A stretch of 64,000 bases of DNA from Chloracidobacterium sp. (GCA_016706275.1 JADJJY010000005.1:1-64000); one strand, 5' to 3'; counted from the first letter of the stretch, positions 7,837 through 16,846 are shown. The notes: a model not told the origin generated them from the letters alone. Program-made: numbers and translations.

Positions 7837-8948
7837 CCCTCTCCTATCGGCAGCGTCAGGGTGACCTTTGTGCCTATCTCGTTCTCACCAGATTTGATCT
7901 CGATCGTGCCGTGTTGTGTCTCGACAATGCCACGTGCAATGGCAAGTCCCAGACCAAGGCCGTCGGTGCGGTCGCCATCGAGTCGGACAAATTTCTCAAA
8001 TACTTTCTCACGCATATCCGCCGGGATTCCCTTGCCCTCGTCCATCACCGAGATCAAAACGGCATTACCGTGTGATGCCGCGGTAATCGTAATCGTCGTG
8101 TCAGGCGGCGAGTATTTCGCGGCGTTTTCGACGAGATTGTAGATCACTTCGGCGATCGCTCTCGCATCAACGCGGATAAGCGGCAACTCCCTTTGGATGT
8201 TAAGGGTGAGATGATGCTTCGAAACAACGGCTTCGGCACGTTCCAGCGCAATGGTAATGATCTCTTCAACATTTGAGAGCGTTTCCGTCGTATTCACAGA
8301 ACCCGCCTCGATGCGGGCGAGTTGGACCATGCCTTCGATAAAGCCGTTGAGGCGGTCAGTTTCTTCGTTGATGATCGCAAGAAACTCAGCTCGCCCTTCG
8401 CTATTGAGCTCGATGGTACGGTGGCCGCCTTCACTATCGAGCAGCGTCGTCACCGAAGCTTTGATCGACGTTAGCGGTGTTCGGAGATCGTGCGTCACTG
8501 CGTCGAGAAGGGCGGACTTGAGCTTTTCGCTCTGTTTCAAAGCCTCGGCCTCCGTCGCTGACCTGAACGCTTTCTGTAACTCCTCGTACAGCAACTCAGC
8601 CTCGCGGGCACGACGCCTCGCGTATGCCGAAAGTTCGCCCGCCACAAGCGCCGTTATCGTAAACGCCGCCCACGCGACCAGATTTTGCGGGTCTGAGATC
8701 GTCCAGGTATGTATCGGAGGGATGAAAAAATAGTTAAAGCAAAGCATCGCCACAAACGACGCCAGCAATGCGGGGTTTCGTCCAAAGAATGTGGCCGAAG
8801 CCAGCACGATCAGCAGCAGCGTTAGCGAGACGGTGATCAGATTGACATGTTCGGCAAGAGTTGCCAGTCCAACCGTGGACAATAGCACAGCGGCTACGGA
8901 TATGCCGAAGCGAAGTAATTTGGAATTTAGGACGCCGGTTTGGTTCAT
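7833..8948 (-). CDS. kdpD: KdpD kinase half: DUF4118 membrane domain plus histidine kinase
   Basis: 371 residues. Three to four transmembrane helices (about 10-110) of the KdpD DUF4118 type are followed by a dimerisation/phosphotransfer helix with His153 (VTHDLRTPLTSIK). The HATPase domain has the N-box (NLVENAAKYSP) and G boxes (DEGKGIP, GLGLGLAIARG). The KdpD and Usp sensor domains normally at the N-terminus are absent and are encoded at 155-1342. It autophosphorylates and passes phosphate to KdpE, whose start overlaps its stop. It begins 36 bases after the ftcD stop. Confidence 0.94.
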   Translation of the reverse strand: MNQTGVLNSKLLRFGISVAAVLLSTVGLATLAEHVNLITVSLTLLLIVLASATFFGRNPALLASFVAMLCFNYFFIPPIHTWTISDPQNLVAWAAFTITALVAGELSAYARRRAREAELLYEELQKAFRSATEAEALKQSEKLKSALLDAVTHDLRTPLTSIKASVTTLLDSEGGHRTIELNSEGRAEFLAIINEETDRLNGFIEGMVQLARIEAGSVNTTETLSNVEEIITIALERAEAVVSKHHLTLNIQRELPLIRVDARAIAEVIYNLVENAAKYSPPDTTITITAASHGNAVLISVMDEGKGIPADMREKVFEKFVRLDGDRTDGLGLGLAIARGIVETQHGTIEIKSGENEIGTKVTLTLPIGEG

Positions 8949-8984
8949 TTGGAACGCTCGAAAGACATTTCTAAACCCGCACCG

Positions 8985-10685
8985 TCAAGTGTTGATCTTG
9001 CTGTTCACAAGCCCCATGATCTCGGCCTCGAGTTCGATGGCTTTGCGTTCGATCTCGGCGCCTTTGGCGAGCAAACTATCGGCAAACGCGCGGTCCTTGA
9101 GGCCCGAGGCGTTTATGCGGACATTCATATAGGCACCGATGATGGCGGAACGGGCACAGAGGGCACCGACACCGGCGTCGGTAACGGAATTTGGGTTGCC
9201 GTCCTCGACCATCGCTTTGATGATCTCAAAGGCGTCAAATGAGCGCTGCATCGTGCGGAAAGGGATCTCAGTCGCGTATTTGGTCGCGGCTTGGATCGCG
9301 GCCGTGCGGGCGGCCTTTTCTTCGTCAGTGGTTTTTGGCATGCCAAAGGCATCCATCACCTTGTTAAATGAATTGGTGTCTTCGTCAACCAGAAAGAGAA
9401 GGTCGTCTTTGATCTGCTGGCCTTTGACGGCCCAGTCGGAAAACTCTTGCCAGCGGTCGTCCCAACCGGCTTTGTGCGAAGACAGATTTGCGACCATTGT
9501 CGCGAGTGCCGCACCAAGCGCACCCAAATAAGCCGCGATCGAACCGCCGCCCGGAGCGGGTGACTCAGAGGCCGTCTCGTCCGCAAAGCCCCGACACGTC
9601 AGATCGACGAGGGCTTCGGTTTTGTATTCAGCCGCAATTACGTATTCGATGATCTTCTCCGCAGCGACGAACGGTTTGAGATCGTCGAGGCCCATCGATT
9701 TGATCGCGATCTTGATCGTCTCTGCTTCCGTGATCCCAAGCGAACGCCCTTGTTTGGCGAGATAATATTTACCTGCGTCAATGATCGCCTTTTTCGGCAC
9801 AAGTCCCACTATCTCAAGCCCCGTCACACGCAGACCACGATTACGAGCTTTTTCGCGAACCTCTTCAAAAGCGATATGCAGCGGCGTCTCGGCGAGGTTG
9901 GTGATATTCATCGACACCTGTGCGATGCCATATTCCGCGATGTACCAGCCGATGGCCTTTGTCCCTTTCAACGTTCCCGGTAGCATCACAGGCTCACCGG
10001 CCTCGTCGGTGACGATCTTGCCAGTGATCGGATTGCCTTCGCGTTTTGTGCGGCCCTTTTCTCGAACATCGAACGCGATGGCATTCGCACGCCGTGTTGA
10101 GGTTGTATTCAAATTAAAATTAACCGCGATGAGAAAATCTCTTGCACCGACCGCTACCGCACCCGAACGAGCGACGCTTTCGTTAAAGTCCGACGGGCCA
10201 AAATCAGGCTTCCAATCGGCAGACGACATCTTGTCCTTCAAGCCTTCGTACTCGCCTTCGCGGCAGTTGGCTAGATTACGGCGTTTTTCTTCCGTGGCGG
10301 CGTTTTCATAAGCGTAAACTGGTATACCGAGTTCTTCGCCGATGCGTTTACCTAACGCACGTGCGTATTCCGCCGTTTCTTCCATCGTCACGCCCGAGAT
10401 CGGTATGAGTGGACAAACGTCCGTCGCACCAAATCGCGGATGATCGCCCTTGTGGCGACGCATGTCGATTAGTTCTTGCGCTTTTTTGACGGCTTGAAAC
10501 GCAGCCTCGACAACCTCGTCAGGTGTCCCAACAAACGTAACAACGGTTCGATTCGTCGAATAGCCAGGATCGACGTCGAGCAGCTTTACGCCCTCGACCC
10601 GGTCGATCTCGTCGGTGATCTGCTTCATGACCGCCATATCGCGGCCTTCGCTAAAATTTGGGACGCATTCAATTAGTTTCTTCAT
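8985..10685 (-). CDS. ftcD: Glutamate formimidoyltransferase / formimidoyl-THF cyclodeaminase fusion
   Basis: 566 residues from the ATG at 10685; the open frame runs 26 codons further upstream, but the family begins MKKLIECVPNFSEGRD. Residues 1 to about 300 form the formimidoyltransferase (GDHPRFGATDVCPLIPI motif). Residues about 360-560 are the cyclodeaminase (ETASESPAPGGGSIAAYLGALGAAL). It moves the formimino group of formiminoglutamate, a histidine breakdown product, to tetrahydrofolate and then releases ammonia. Single-chain fusions are known in animals and some bacteria. Its last 137 coding bases recur at 1-137, so this 3' end may have been a recombination point. No hut genes are in the window. 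Confidence 0.95.
   Translation of the reverse strand: MKKLIECVPNFSEGRDMAVMKQITDEIDRVEGVKLLDVDPGYSTNRTVVTFVGTPDEVVEAAFQAVKKAQELIDMRRHKGDHPRFGATDVCPLIPISGVTMEETAEYARALGKRIGEELGIPVYAYENAATEEKRRNLANCREGEYEGLKDKMSSADWKPDFGPSDFNESVARSGAVAVGARDFLIAVNFNLNTTSTRRANAIAFDVREKGRTKREGNPITGKIVTDEAGEPVMLPGTLKGTKAIGWYIAEYGIAQVSMNITNLAETPLHIAFEEVREKARNRGLRVTGLEIVGLVPKKAIIDAGKYYLAKQGRSLGITEAETIKIAIKSMGLDDLKPFVAAEKIIEYVIAAEYKTEALVDLTCRGFADETASESPAPGGGSIAAYLGALGAALATMVANLSSHKAGWDDRWQEFSDWAVKGQQIKDDLLFLVDEDTNSFNKVMDAFGMPKTTDEEKAARTAAIQAATKYATEIPFRTMQRSFDAFEIIKAMVEDGNPNSVTDAGVGALCARSAIIGAYMNVRINASGLKDRAFADSLLAKGAEIERKAIELEAEIMGLVNSKINT
9011..9147 (-). repeat. ftcD 3' repeat, right-hand copy
   Basis: This stretch of ftcD is the partner of the fragment at 1-137, 132 of 137 bases identical and in the same orientation. 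The two copies bracket the whole kdp cluster, like the direct repeats left when an element inserts at the 3' end of a gene. No integrase or transposase gene is visible between them. Confidence 0.9.
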
Positions 10686-10708
10686 GACTTTGAATCTGTC
10701 ATCAAAGG

Positions 10709-10781
10709 GCGGCATAGCCGCAAAGTTGACTTCCACTAACGGAAAAGCATAGCTTTTCCGCAAATAAAGCGGCAGAGCCGC
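10709..10781. repeat. Cluster of three tight hairpins
   Basis: Three perfect inverted repeats with 3-base loops lie in the ftcD-glyS gap: 10709-10721 and 10769-10781 (GCGGC arms) and 10740-10760 (CGGAAAAGC arms). On the minus strand the 10769-10781 hairpin is followed by TTTATTT and may terminate the glyS transcript. They overlap the longer possible ftcD frame, which supports the shorter start. Confidence 0.7.
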
Positions 10782-10787
10782 AAGATA

Positions 10788-12179
10788 TTACGACAACCTC
10801 TTCTGCAGATACTCTTTCAATGAATCAAGCGACACGCGTTCCTGTTCCCAAGTGTCGCGGTCGCGGACGGTGACGGCATTATCTTCGAGCGATTCATGAT
10901 CGACTGTTACGCAAAACGGTGTACCGATCTCGTCTTGGCGGGCATACAGCTTTCCAATCCCGCCCGTGTCGTCATAAACCGCACGCATTGTCGGTTGCAG
11001 GTCGTGCTTGAGCTTTTTGGCTAACGTTACGATACCCTCGTTATTTTTCGCAAGCGGTAAAACGGCGACCTTGATAGGTGCAAGTTCGGGCTTGAGTTTT
11101 AGGATGACGCGGACCTCGCCTTTGTCGTTCACCTTTTCGGTGTAGGCATCCATCATCACCGCGAGTAGGGTGCGATTTACGCCGATCGATGGCTCGATGC
11201 AATACGGATAAAACCGCTCGTTCGTCTGCGGGTCAAAATATGACAGGTCCTCGGTCGTGTCCGGGTTAATGCGTTTTCCATCCGCATCCTCGGGCTTTTT
11301 CGAGTGAACGCGCAGGTCGTAATCAGTCCGGTTTGCGATCCCGAGCAGTTCGTCAAACTGCTTTTCTTCATCTTCGCGTTCTGGAAAAAATCGATAAAGA
11401 AAATCGACCGTCCGGTCACTGTAATGGGCAAGCTCCTGTTCGGTCTGTTCGTAATGAACGATGTTGTCACTCGAAATACCAAGCGTCCCGAGCCATTCGC
11501 CATACGCATCGATCCATTCCTGATGCACTCGAGGAGCGTCTTCGGGGCGACAAAAATACTCGATCTCCATCTGCTCAAATTCGCGGGTACGAAAGATGAA
11601 GTTACCCGGCGTTACTTCGTTGCGAAATGCCTTGCCGATCTGAGCGATGCCAAACGGCAGTTTTCGCCGCGAGGTGTCGAGCACATTCTTGAAATTAATA
11701 AAGATCCCCTGTGCCGTTTCCGGCCGCAAATATGCGAGTGCCGTCGGATCGTCATCCGCCGATGCCGCCCCCACCGTTGTTCGAAACATTAGATTAAAAT
11801 CTTTCGGGTCGGTCAGATTTTTAGAATTACAGTTCGAGCACATCGCTTTGCCATCGGCTGGATCGATATCAAGTTTGTCGAGCCTGAGCCGCGCGTTGCA
11901 ATCGCGACAATCGACCAACGGATCGCTAAACGTGTCTTCGTGGCCGCTGTATTTCCAGACGTTACGGTTTTGGATTATCGAAGAATCGAGCCCCTCGATA
12001 TCATCGCGTTCGTAAACGACCCAGTTCCACCAGCTTTTCTTAATATTATTGGCAAGCTCAACGCCGAGCTGGCCGTAATCCCAAGAAGAGCCAAGCCCGC
12101 CGTAGATGTCGGAAGCCGGAAAGACAAATCCGCGGCGTTTTGAGAGAGAGACGATGGTTTCGATGTTTGGTGAAGACAT
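10788..12179 (-). CDS. glyS: Glycyl-tRNA synthetase (single-chain, homodimeric type)
   Basis: 463 residues. Class II synthetase that charges tRNA-Gly. Motif 1 region FVFPASDIYGGLGSSWDYG, a paired-cysteine insert (CRDCNARL ... CSNC), motif 2 with FRNEVTPGNFIFRTREFEQME, motif 3 near IEPSIGVNRTLLAVM and a C-terminal anticodon-binding domain (PIKVAVLPLAKN onward) are all visible. This is the eukaryote/archaea-like alpha2 GlyRS, not the alpha2beta2 GlyQ/GlyS enzyme. Start ATG at 12179 fits the family. Confidence 0.96.
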   Translation of the reverse strand: MSSPNIETIVSLSKRRGFVFPASDIYGGLGSSWDYGQLGVELANNIKKSWWNWVVYERDDIEGLDSSIIQNRNVWKYSGHEDTFSDPLVDCRDCNARLRLDKLDIDPADGKAMCSNCNSKNLTDPKDFNLMFRTTVGAASADDDPTALAYLRPETAQGIFINFKNVLDTSRRKLPFGIAQIGKAFRNEVTPGNFIFRTREFEQMEIEYFCRPEDAPRVHQEWIDAYGEWLGTLGISSDNIVHYEQTEQELAHYSDRTVDFLYRFFPEREDEEKQFDELLGIANRTDYDLRVHSKKPEDADGKRINPDTTEDLSYFDPQTNERFYPYCIEPSIGVNRTLLAVMMDAYTEKVNDKGEVRVILKLKPELAPIKVAVLPLAKNNEGIVTLAKKLKHDLQPTMRAVYDDTGGIGKLYARQDEIGTPFCVTVDHESLEDNAVTVRDRDTWEQERVSLDSLKEYLQKRLS

Positions 12180-12188
12180 TTGTTAGTT

Positions 12189-12260
12189 ATTAGTAAATAG
12201 TGAATCGTTAATAGAAAGTAGATTCTATCAATTTACGATTTACGATTCACTATTCGTAAA
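12189..12260. repeat. Quasi-palindrome, AT-rich words
   Basis: Imperfect inverted repeat between the terminator and glyS. TAGTGAATCGT (12198-12208) pairs exactly with 12242-12252 and the arms extend with mismatches. The right arm repeats TTTACGA. It belongs to the window-wide set of arms made from short repeats. Confidence 0.75.
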
Positions 12261-12262
12261 GC

Positions 12263-12294
12263 AAAAAGGACGAGCCGTAAAGCCCGTCCTTTTC
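12263..12294 (-). terminator. Rho-independent terminator of the PEGA-domain gene
   Basis: Arms AAAAGGACG / CGTCCTTTT with a short loop; on the minus strand the stem is followed by TTTTT. It lies just after the stop of the gene at 12317-13270. Confidence 0.8.
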
Positions 12295-12316
12295 GTGTTT
12301 AGTCAGTTTTCTGTCG

Positions 12317-13270
12317 TTACTGTACGACAGGTGGTTCTGCACCGGCCGGGACGATCCAGATCTCGTAGGCGGTCCGTGTTCGCGGACTTCCCTTTAGTAT
12401 CTGAATGTTCCTCGGGTCAACACCGCGAGTCTTGACGAGATAGTCGAGCGTTCGTCGCGACAGGCGATCGTATGTATTACGCGTCATGCTCACTCTGTCC
12501 GTTCCCGGATAGATGATGACGTAGAGTTTTGCGTCCGGCGTATTCTGAACCTGGATAGCACAGTTGTCAAAACGGGCCTTGTCGTCATCAGCCGATTTGG
12601 CTTCAAACTGATCGCATCCGATCTTAGTGATCGGTGGCGGCTCTTTGATCGGCTCGACGAATGTCGGCACCGAGATGACCTGACGGCAACGGTTGTCATA
12701 GACATCGTCATTGACATCCAGCTCGACGTCAATAGTCTTGCCACCCAGTCCTTTCGAATTGACAGTGATCGATGGTGTTCCGAGTCCGCTCTCGATACGT
12801 CCGTTGGCTACACGCCACGCGTATTTGATCGGGATCGGGGCTGTTCCCGAGTTGATCGCAGCAAACGTTACCGTGTCACCTTCTGTGATCCTGTCAGGTC
12901 CGTCCAAACTGAATCTGTACGGACATGCTCGCGAGGTGGTCTCTTCGACCAGCTTGAGGCAGATGCAATGCTTTTGCTCTCGCTTGATCTCGATCTCTTT
13001 GGTAAATACCTTGCCATTGGGGCCCGCGACCTCGACCGTATGAAATCCGGGCGTGAGGTAAAATTCCGCCCCGGTGCCGACTCCGCTCATGCCGATGTAC
13101 TGTCCATCGACCTTGATCGGATAAGACGCCGGTGTGGTCTTGATCGATAGCGTCCCCATATTTTTGGGGGCCTTATTCTTGTTATCGCCGCCGTTTGCAA
13201 ACGCTGTGGTCAACCCTAGCGTCATCATCAGCCCGATCACGAATAGAAAATTGTATCTAATAGCTCGCAT
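12317..13270 (-). CDS. Secreted protein with PEGA-like and Ig/PKD-like domains
   Basis: 317 residues from the ATG at 13270, chosen because a signal peptide (MRAIRYNFLFVIGLMM) follows at once and AGAGGA precedes it; the frame is open 26 codons further. After the signal come a PEGA-like domain (about 40-110, TLSIKTTPASYPIKVDGQYIG), an Ig/PKD-like beta domain (about 115-205, DRITEGDTVTFAAIN), and a C-terminal domain (about 220-310) with an OmpA-like flavour (LYVIIYPGTDRVSM, DYLVKTRGVDPRNIQIL). It probably acts at the cell surface or in the periplasm. Function unknown. Confidence 0.75.
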   Translation of the reverse strand: MRAIRYNFLFVIGLMMTLGLTTAFANGGDNKNKAPKNMGTLSIKTTPASYPIKVDGQYIGMSGVGTGAEFYLTPGFHTVEVAGPNGKVFTKEIEIKREQKHCICLKLVEETTSRACPYRFSLDGPDRITEGDTVTFAAINSGTAPIPIKYAWRVANGRIESGLGTPSITVNSKGLGGKTIDVELDVNDDVYDNRCRQVISVPTFVEPIKEPPPITKIGCDQFEAKSADDDKARFDNCAIQVQNTPDAKLYVIIYPGTDRVSMTRNTYDRLSRRTLDYLVKTRGVDPRNIQILKGSPRTRTAYEIWIVPAGAEPPVVQ

Positions 13271-13333
13271 CTTAATGTCCTCTTGGTTGGGCAGATAAAG
13301 CTCCCGCCCGTATATCTTTGTATCAGAGATATA

Positions 13334-13375
13334 GAGCCGAGGCGTCACCGGATATCTCCGGCGACGCTCAGGCTC
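13334..13375 (-). terminator. Strong hairpin downstream of the PEP-CTERM gene
   Basis: Long near-perfect stem GAGCC...GGCTC with inner arms GCGTC/GACGC and CCGGA/TCCGG. It lies between the PEP-CTERM stop and the next gene. No T-run follows on the minus strand, so it may be a processing or stability hairpin rather than a true intrinsic terminator. Confidence 0.5.
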
Positions 13376-13384
13376 ATAATAACT

Positions 13385-14020
13385 CTATTCCTCTTCCTTT
13401 TCATCTCCGCTCTCGCCCTTTTTGCCGAACTTTCGGCGAGCAGCGAGACCGATCGATGCCAGACCTGTTCCAAAGAGCAGGATCGTGACCGGCTCAGGCA
13501 CCGGCTCCGGAGGAGTCGGGGTCGGGGTCATCGGCGGTGTCTTATCCGGCGTTGGCGTGACCGTTGGTGTCACGGTCGGCGTCGGGGTCGGCGTCGGAGT
13601 GAAATTTGGCACCGTCTGCGTCGGCGTCGGCGTATCTTTTTTGCGTTTGATCAAGATGAACGCAACTGGGATCGCTGCGAGGCCAAGCAACCACCATTTA
13701 GGAAATCCGCGGCTTACGACATCTGGTCCGATACAGTCACAGGCTGGGTCCTCGACGATCTCGGTCTTTGTCTCGGTGATGACGCGGCCGTCCTGCTTTT
13801 TCTTTTTGTCGTCATCATCATCGCTGATGAGGATCGAGCTATAGTCGCCCGCGACTGCAAGACGCGAGAACGTACCGGTCGTTGCCTTACCCGGTTTTGC
13901 ATTTACGACCTGTACAACCTGATCAAAACGCACCGGCCCGGCTGATACCTGCGAAAAGCCCGCCAAAATCGAGACCATAACAATGGCCGAGAGTACTACT
14001 CTATAGTTAAAGTTTTTCAT
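13385..14020 (-). CDS. PEP-CTERM sorting-signal protein
   Basis: 211 residues. An N-terminal signal peptide (about 1-27) is followed by a short soluble part with an Asp/Lys run (about 68-77), a Cys pair (DPACDC), a middle hydrophobic helix (WWLLGLAAIPVAFILIKRKK), a Thr-Pro repeat region (about 130-170), and a C-terminal tripartite signal: PVPEPVTILLFG, a helix, then RRKFGKK. PEP-CTERM proteins are recognised by exosortase and often made with exopolysaccharide. The extra helix just before the Thr-Pro linker is unusual. No exosortase gene is in the window. Confidence 0.85.
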   Translation of the reverse strand: MKNFNYRVVLSAIVMVSILAGFSQVSAGPVRFDQVVQVVNAKPGKATTGTFSRLAVAGDYSSILISDDDDDKKKKQDGRVITETKTEIVEDPACDCIGPDVVSRGFPKWWLLGLAAIPVAFILIKRKKDTPTPTQTVPNFTPTPTPTPTVTPTVTPTPDKTPPMTPTPTPPEPVPEPVTILLFGTGLASIGLAARRKFGKKGESGDEKEEE

Positions 14021-14357
14021 GTCTAATTACCTGACTAAACGGTATTACGGCGAAAACGAATTCGTTTTCACAGTTCGGTGGCACTCACTGTTGAATTGAT
14101 TTTTGGGGCAGTCCGGCAAATATAGCAAAAAACAAATGTAAATGCACGTGTTTTTTTCTTATTTTTGCCTTTTTTCGCCAAAAATACACAAATTACGCTA
14201 TTTCAGAGGGAAAAAATGCTCAATAGAACACCTATTCCAGAAAATATCGAATTTTTTTCAACTTTTATTTTCAATACCGGCAATAAAAAACCGGCTATCA
14301 CAATATAGTGATAACCGGTGTCTGTTTCCCGAATTAAATTCGCCTTTTCGGCGATAA
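14021..14357. other. AT-rich intergenic region between pnp and the PEP-CTERM gene
   Basis: About 340 bases much richer in A and T than the flanks. It holds the pnp terminator (14284-14319) and presumably the PEP-CTERM promoter, but no confident -35/-10 pair was picked out. No coding frame is supported. Confidence 0.6.
14284..14319 (-). terminator. Intrinsic terminator of pnp
   Basis: ACCGGCTATCAC (14290-14301) pairs with GTGATAACCGGT (14308-14319), with one mismatch; on the minus strand the stem is followed by six or more T residues. It lies after the pnp remnant. Confidence 0.85.
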
Positions 14358-16306
14358 TTATTCGTCGCCTTCAGGTTCCCCTTTACCCTTTTCCTCGGCA
14401 ATTATCGCTTTTCTCGACAACTTGACCTTGTTGCCCTCCTTGCCGATGCACTTAACGAGGATCTGCTGGCCTTCTTTAAGCTCGTCACGCACATCCTTGA
14501 CACGCCGATCTGATATCTCCGAAATATGCAGCTGTCGATCTTCGCACCGGTCTCCTCAGTGATCGAACGGATAACCGAACCGCCCTTACCGATAACGTCG
14601 CGGATCTTGTCCGGATGTATCTTGATGGTGATGATTCGCGGAGCATACTGCGAAATATCCTCACGCGGCTCTGAGATCGCCTTGTCCATGATCTCAAGGA
14701 TATGCATACGGCCTTTCTTGGCCTGCTCGAGAGCTTCCTGGAGGATCATGGCGTTAATGCCGCCGATCTTGATATCCATCTGGAGAGCGGTGATGCCATC
14801 CTCGGTACCCGTGACCTTAAAGTCCATGTCGCCATAGTGGTCCTCGGCTCCGGCAATGTCAGATAGGATCGCGTAGCGATTGCCTTCCATCACCAGTCCC
14901 ATCGCGACTCCGGCCACTGCCTTTTTGATCGGCACACCTGCGTCCATGAGGCTCAGGATGCCGCCGCAGACAGATGCCATCGACGACGAACCGTTTGATT
15001 CGGTGATGTCTGAAACTATACGTATCGTGTACGGAAACTCCTCTTCGTCCGGCAGAACCGATTGGATCGCACGGCGAGCGAGATTGCCATGGCCAGTCTC
15101 GCGACGTGATGTGCTGCCAAATCTGCCGGTTTCACCGACCGAATACGGCGGGAAATTATAGTGCAGCATAAAGCGGCGGTCGATGGTACCTTTTTCAAGG
15201 TCGTCCATGAACTGTCCGTCCATTTTTGTGCCAAGCGTGGTGGTGACGATCGCCTGTGTCTCTCCGCGGGTAAAGAGCGACGAACCATGGACGCGCGGCA
15301 ACCAGCCGACCTCCGCCGTGATCGGGCGGATCTCTGAGAATTTACGTCCGTCCGGACGACGCTTATTAGTTAGCATATCCTCGCGGAAGATCTTTTCCTT
15401 GAGTTGGCCAAAAGCCTTGCCTGCCGTCGCACGGGCACCCGGATCATCCTCCGGATAGCTTTCGACGACCTCTTTCTTAAGAGCGTCGAGTCCTGCATAG
15501 ACCTCGATCTTTTCGCGTCCGGTCGAATCTAGAGCCTTGCGGAGTTTGTCCGTCCAGGTCTTTTCAACGTCGGCAACGATATGAGCATCGAGCTCAGGCA
15601 CGGTGAATTCACGCTTGGTGATATTAAGAGCCTTTCCGAGTTCTTTCTGCCACAGGCACAGACGCTTGATCTCGCGGTGTGCGAGCATCAGCGCCTCGAC
15701 CATGACCGTTTCTTCGACCTCTTCGGCTTCGCATTCGACCATACAGATCGCTTCTTCGGTACCAGCGACGATGAGGTTGAGCTGCGATTCGCGGCGTTCG
15801 TCAAAAGTCGGGTTTATAATGTACTTGCCTTCGATCAAGCCGATACGGATACCGGCGATCGGGTCGTTGAACGGGATGTCCGACAGATATAGGGCACAAG
15901 ACGCACCCGTGATAGCGATCACATCGGGGTCGTTCTCGGCGTCCGATGAAATGACCGAAGCAACGATCTGCGTTTCAAATCTGTATCCATCAGCGAACAG
16001 CGGACGGATCGGACGATCGATCAGTCGGCACGTAAGAATTTCCTTTTCGCCCGGTCGGCCTTCGCGGCGGAAGTAGTTTCCGGGAATGCGGCCGGCGGCA
16101 AAAGAGTTTTCACGATATTCGACCGTGAGCGGGAAAAAATCTAAGCCTTCCCTGGCTGTGCGGGCACTGACGGCTGCAACCAGCAACATCGTGTCTCCGT
16201 AACGTATAACGACCGAACCGTCGGCCTGTTTGGCAACCTTGCCTGTTTCTACGATCAGTTCTCTTGTTCCCAACTTGATCGATTCACTCAAATATTTTTT
16301 TGTCAT
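14358..16306 (-). pseudogene. pnp: Polynucleotide phosphorylase, internal deletion and frameshift
   Basis: The frame from the ATG at 16306 matches PNPase through both RNase PH domains to the KH motif (VIGKGGSVIRSITEETGAKID near 14530). There the family sequence stops. A nonsense tail of about 45 residues follows, ending at 14402. A second frame from about 14530 down to 14358 encodes the end of the S1 domain (LHISEISDRRVKD ... VKLSRKAI) and an acidic tail. About 55-60 codons are missing, namely the rest of KH and the first half of S1, and the join is out of frame. The enzyme degrades RNA 3' to 5' by phosphorolysis; the catalytic core would survive but RNA binding would be crippled. Either a real lesion or an assembly error. 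Confidence 0.85.
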
Positions 16307-16325
16307 TTGTATTCCTTAAAAACAA

Positions 16326-16360
16326 AGACGAAAGAGCAACTCCGTGAAGCCCTTTCGTCT
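16326..16360 (-). terminator. Terminator/attenuator between rpsO and pnp
   Basis: GACGAAAG (16327-16334) pairs with CTTTCGTC (16352-16359); on the minus strand the stem runs into TTTGTTTTT. It lies in the rpsO-pnp gap. In other bacteria this gap holds a terminator and an RNase III processing site. Confidence 0.75.
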
Positions 16361-16502
16361 CTGAAAAACTATTGATTTTGACGAAGATCCCAATTCATCC
16401 TTTGGCATTTCCAGCTGTCACGTTCAGCCGCCGCAGGTAATTTCTTCGAATGGATCTATCTTTTATTAAAGGCTCGAAGAAGCCTAATCTTAGTTTGCAG
16501 AG

Positions 16503-16576
16503 TCTTTTGAGTTCTTTGAGTTTATTGAGAGAAAAACATTCTCAACGAACTCGTTAACCCAACGAACTCAACGAAC
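16503..16576. repeat. Quasi-palindrome of TTGAGTTC-type words
   Basis: Left arm 16501-16531 repeats (T)TGAGTT(C/T); right arm 16539-16577 repeats AACGAACTC, its complement. It abuts the rpsO stop codon. The same word family recurs at 27542, 30500 and 36413. Confidence 0.8.
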
Positions 16577-16846
16577 TTAACGGCGTAAGCCAAGTTTCTT
16601 GATGATCTCATGATACTCGCCAATATTGCGGCGTTTGAGATAATCGAGCAGTTTTCTACGACGCGAGACCATTATGAGCAAGCCTCTACGCGAATTGTTA
16701 TCTTTCTTATGAATCTTAAAATGCTCTGTTAATTCGTTGATCCGTTGCGTGAGCAGAGCGATCTGCACCTGCGACGAACCCGTATCCGATCCGTGTGTTT
16801 TGTAGTCACCTACGATCTGTTCTTTTAATTCTTTAACTGTTGACAT
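16577..16846 (-). CDS. rpsO: 30S ribosomal protein S15
   Basis: 89 residues, the standard length. It carries family motifs GSSQVQIALLTQRINELTEHFKIHKKD and SRRGLLIMVSRRRKLLDYLK. S15 binds 16S rRNA in the central domain. The gene precedes pnp on the same strand, the common bacterial rpsO-pnp order. Confidence 0.97.
   Translation of the reverse strand: MSTVKELKEQIVGDYKTHGSDTGSSQVQIALLTQRINELTEHFKIHKKDNNSRRGLLIMVSRRRKLLDYLKRRNIGEYHEIIKKLGLRR

Noticed and set aside
137..9011. A tRNA-type or integrase-encoded element explaining the ftcD repeat
   Set aside because: No tRNA gene, integrase or transposase could be found between the repeats, so a specific mobile-element name is not justified.
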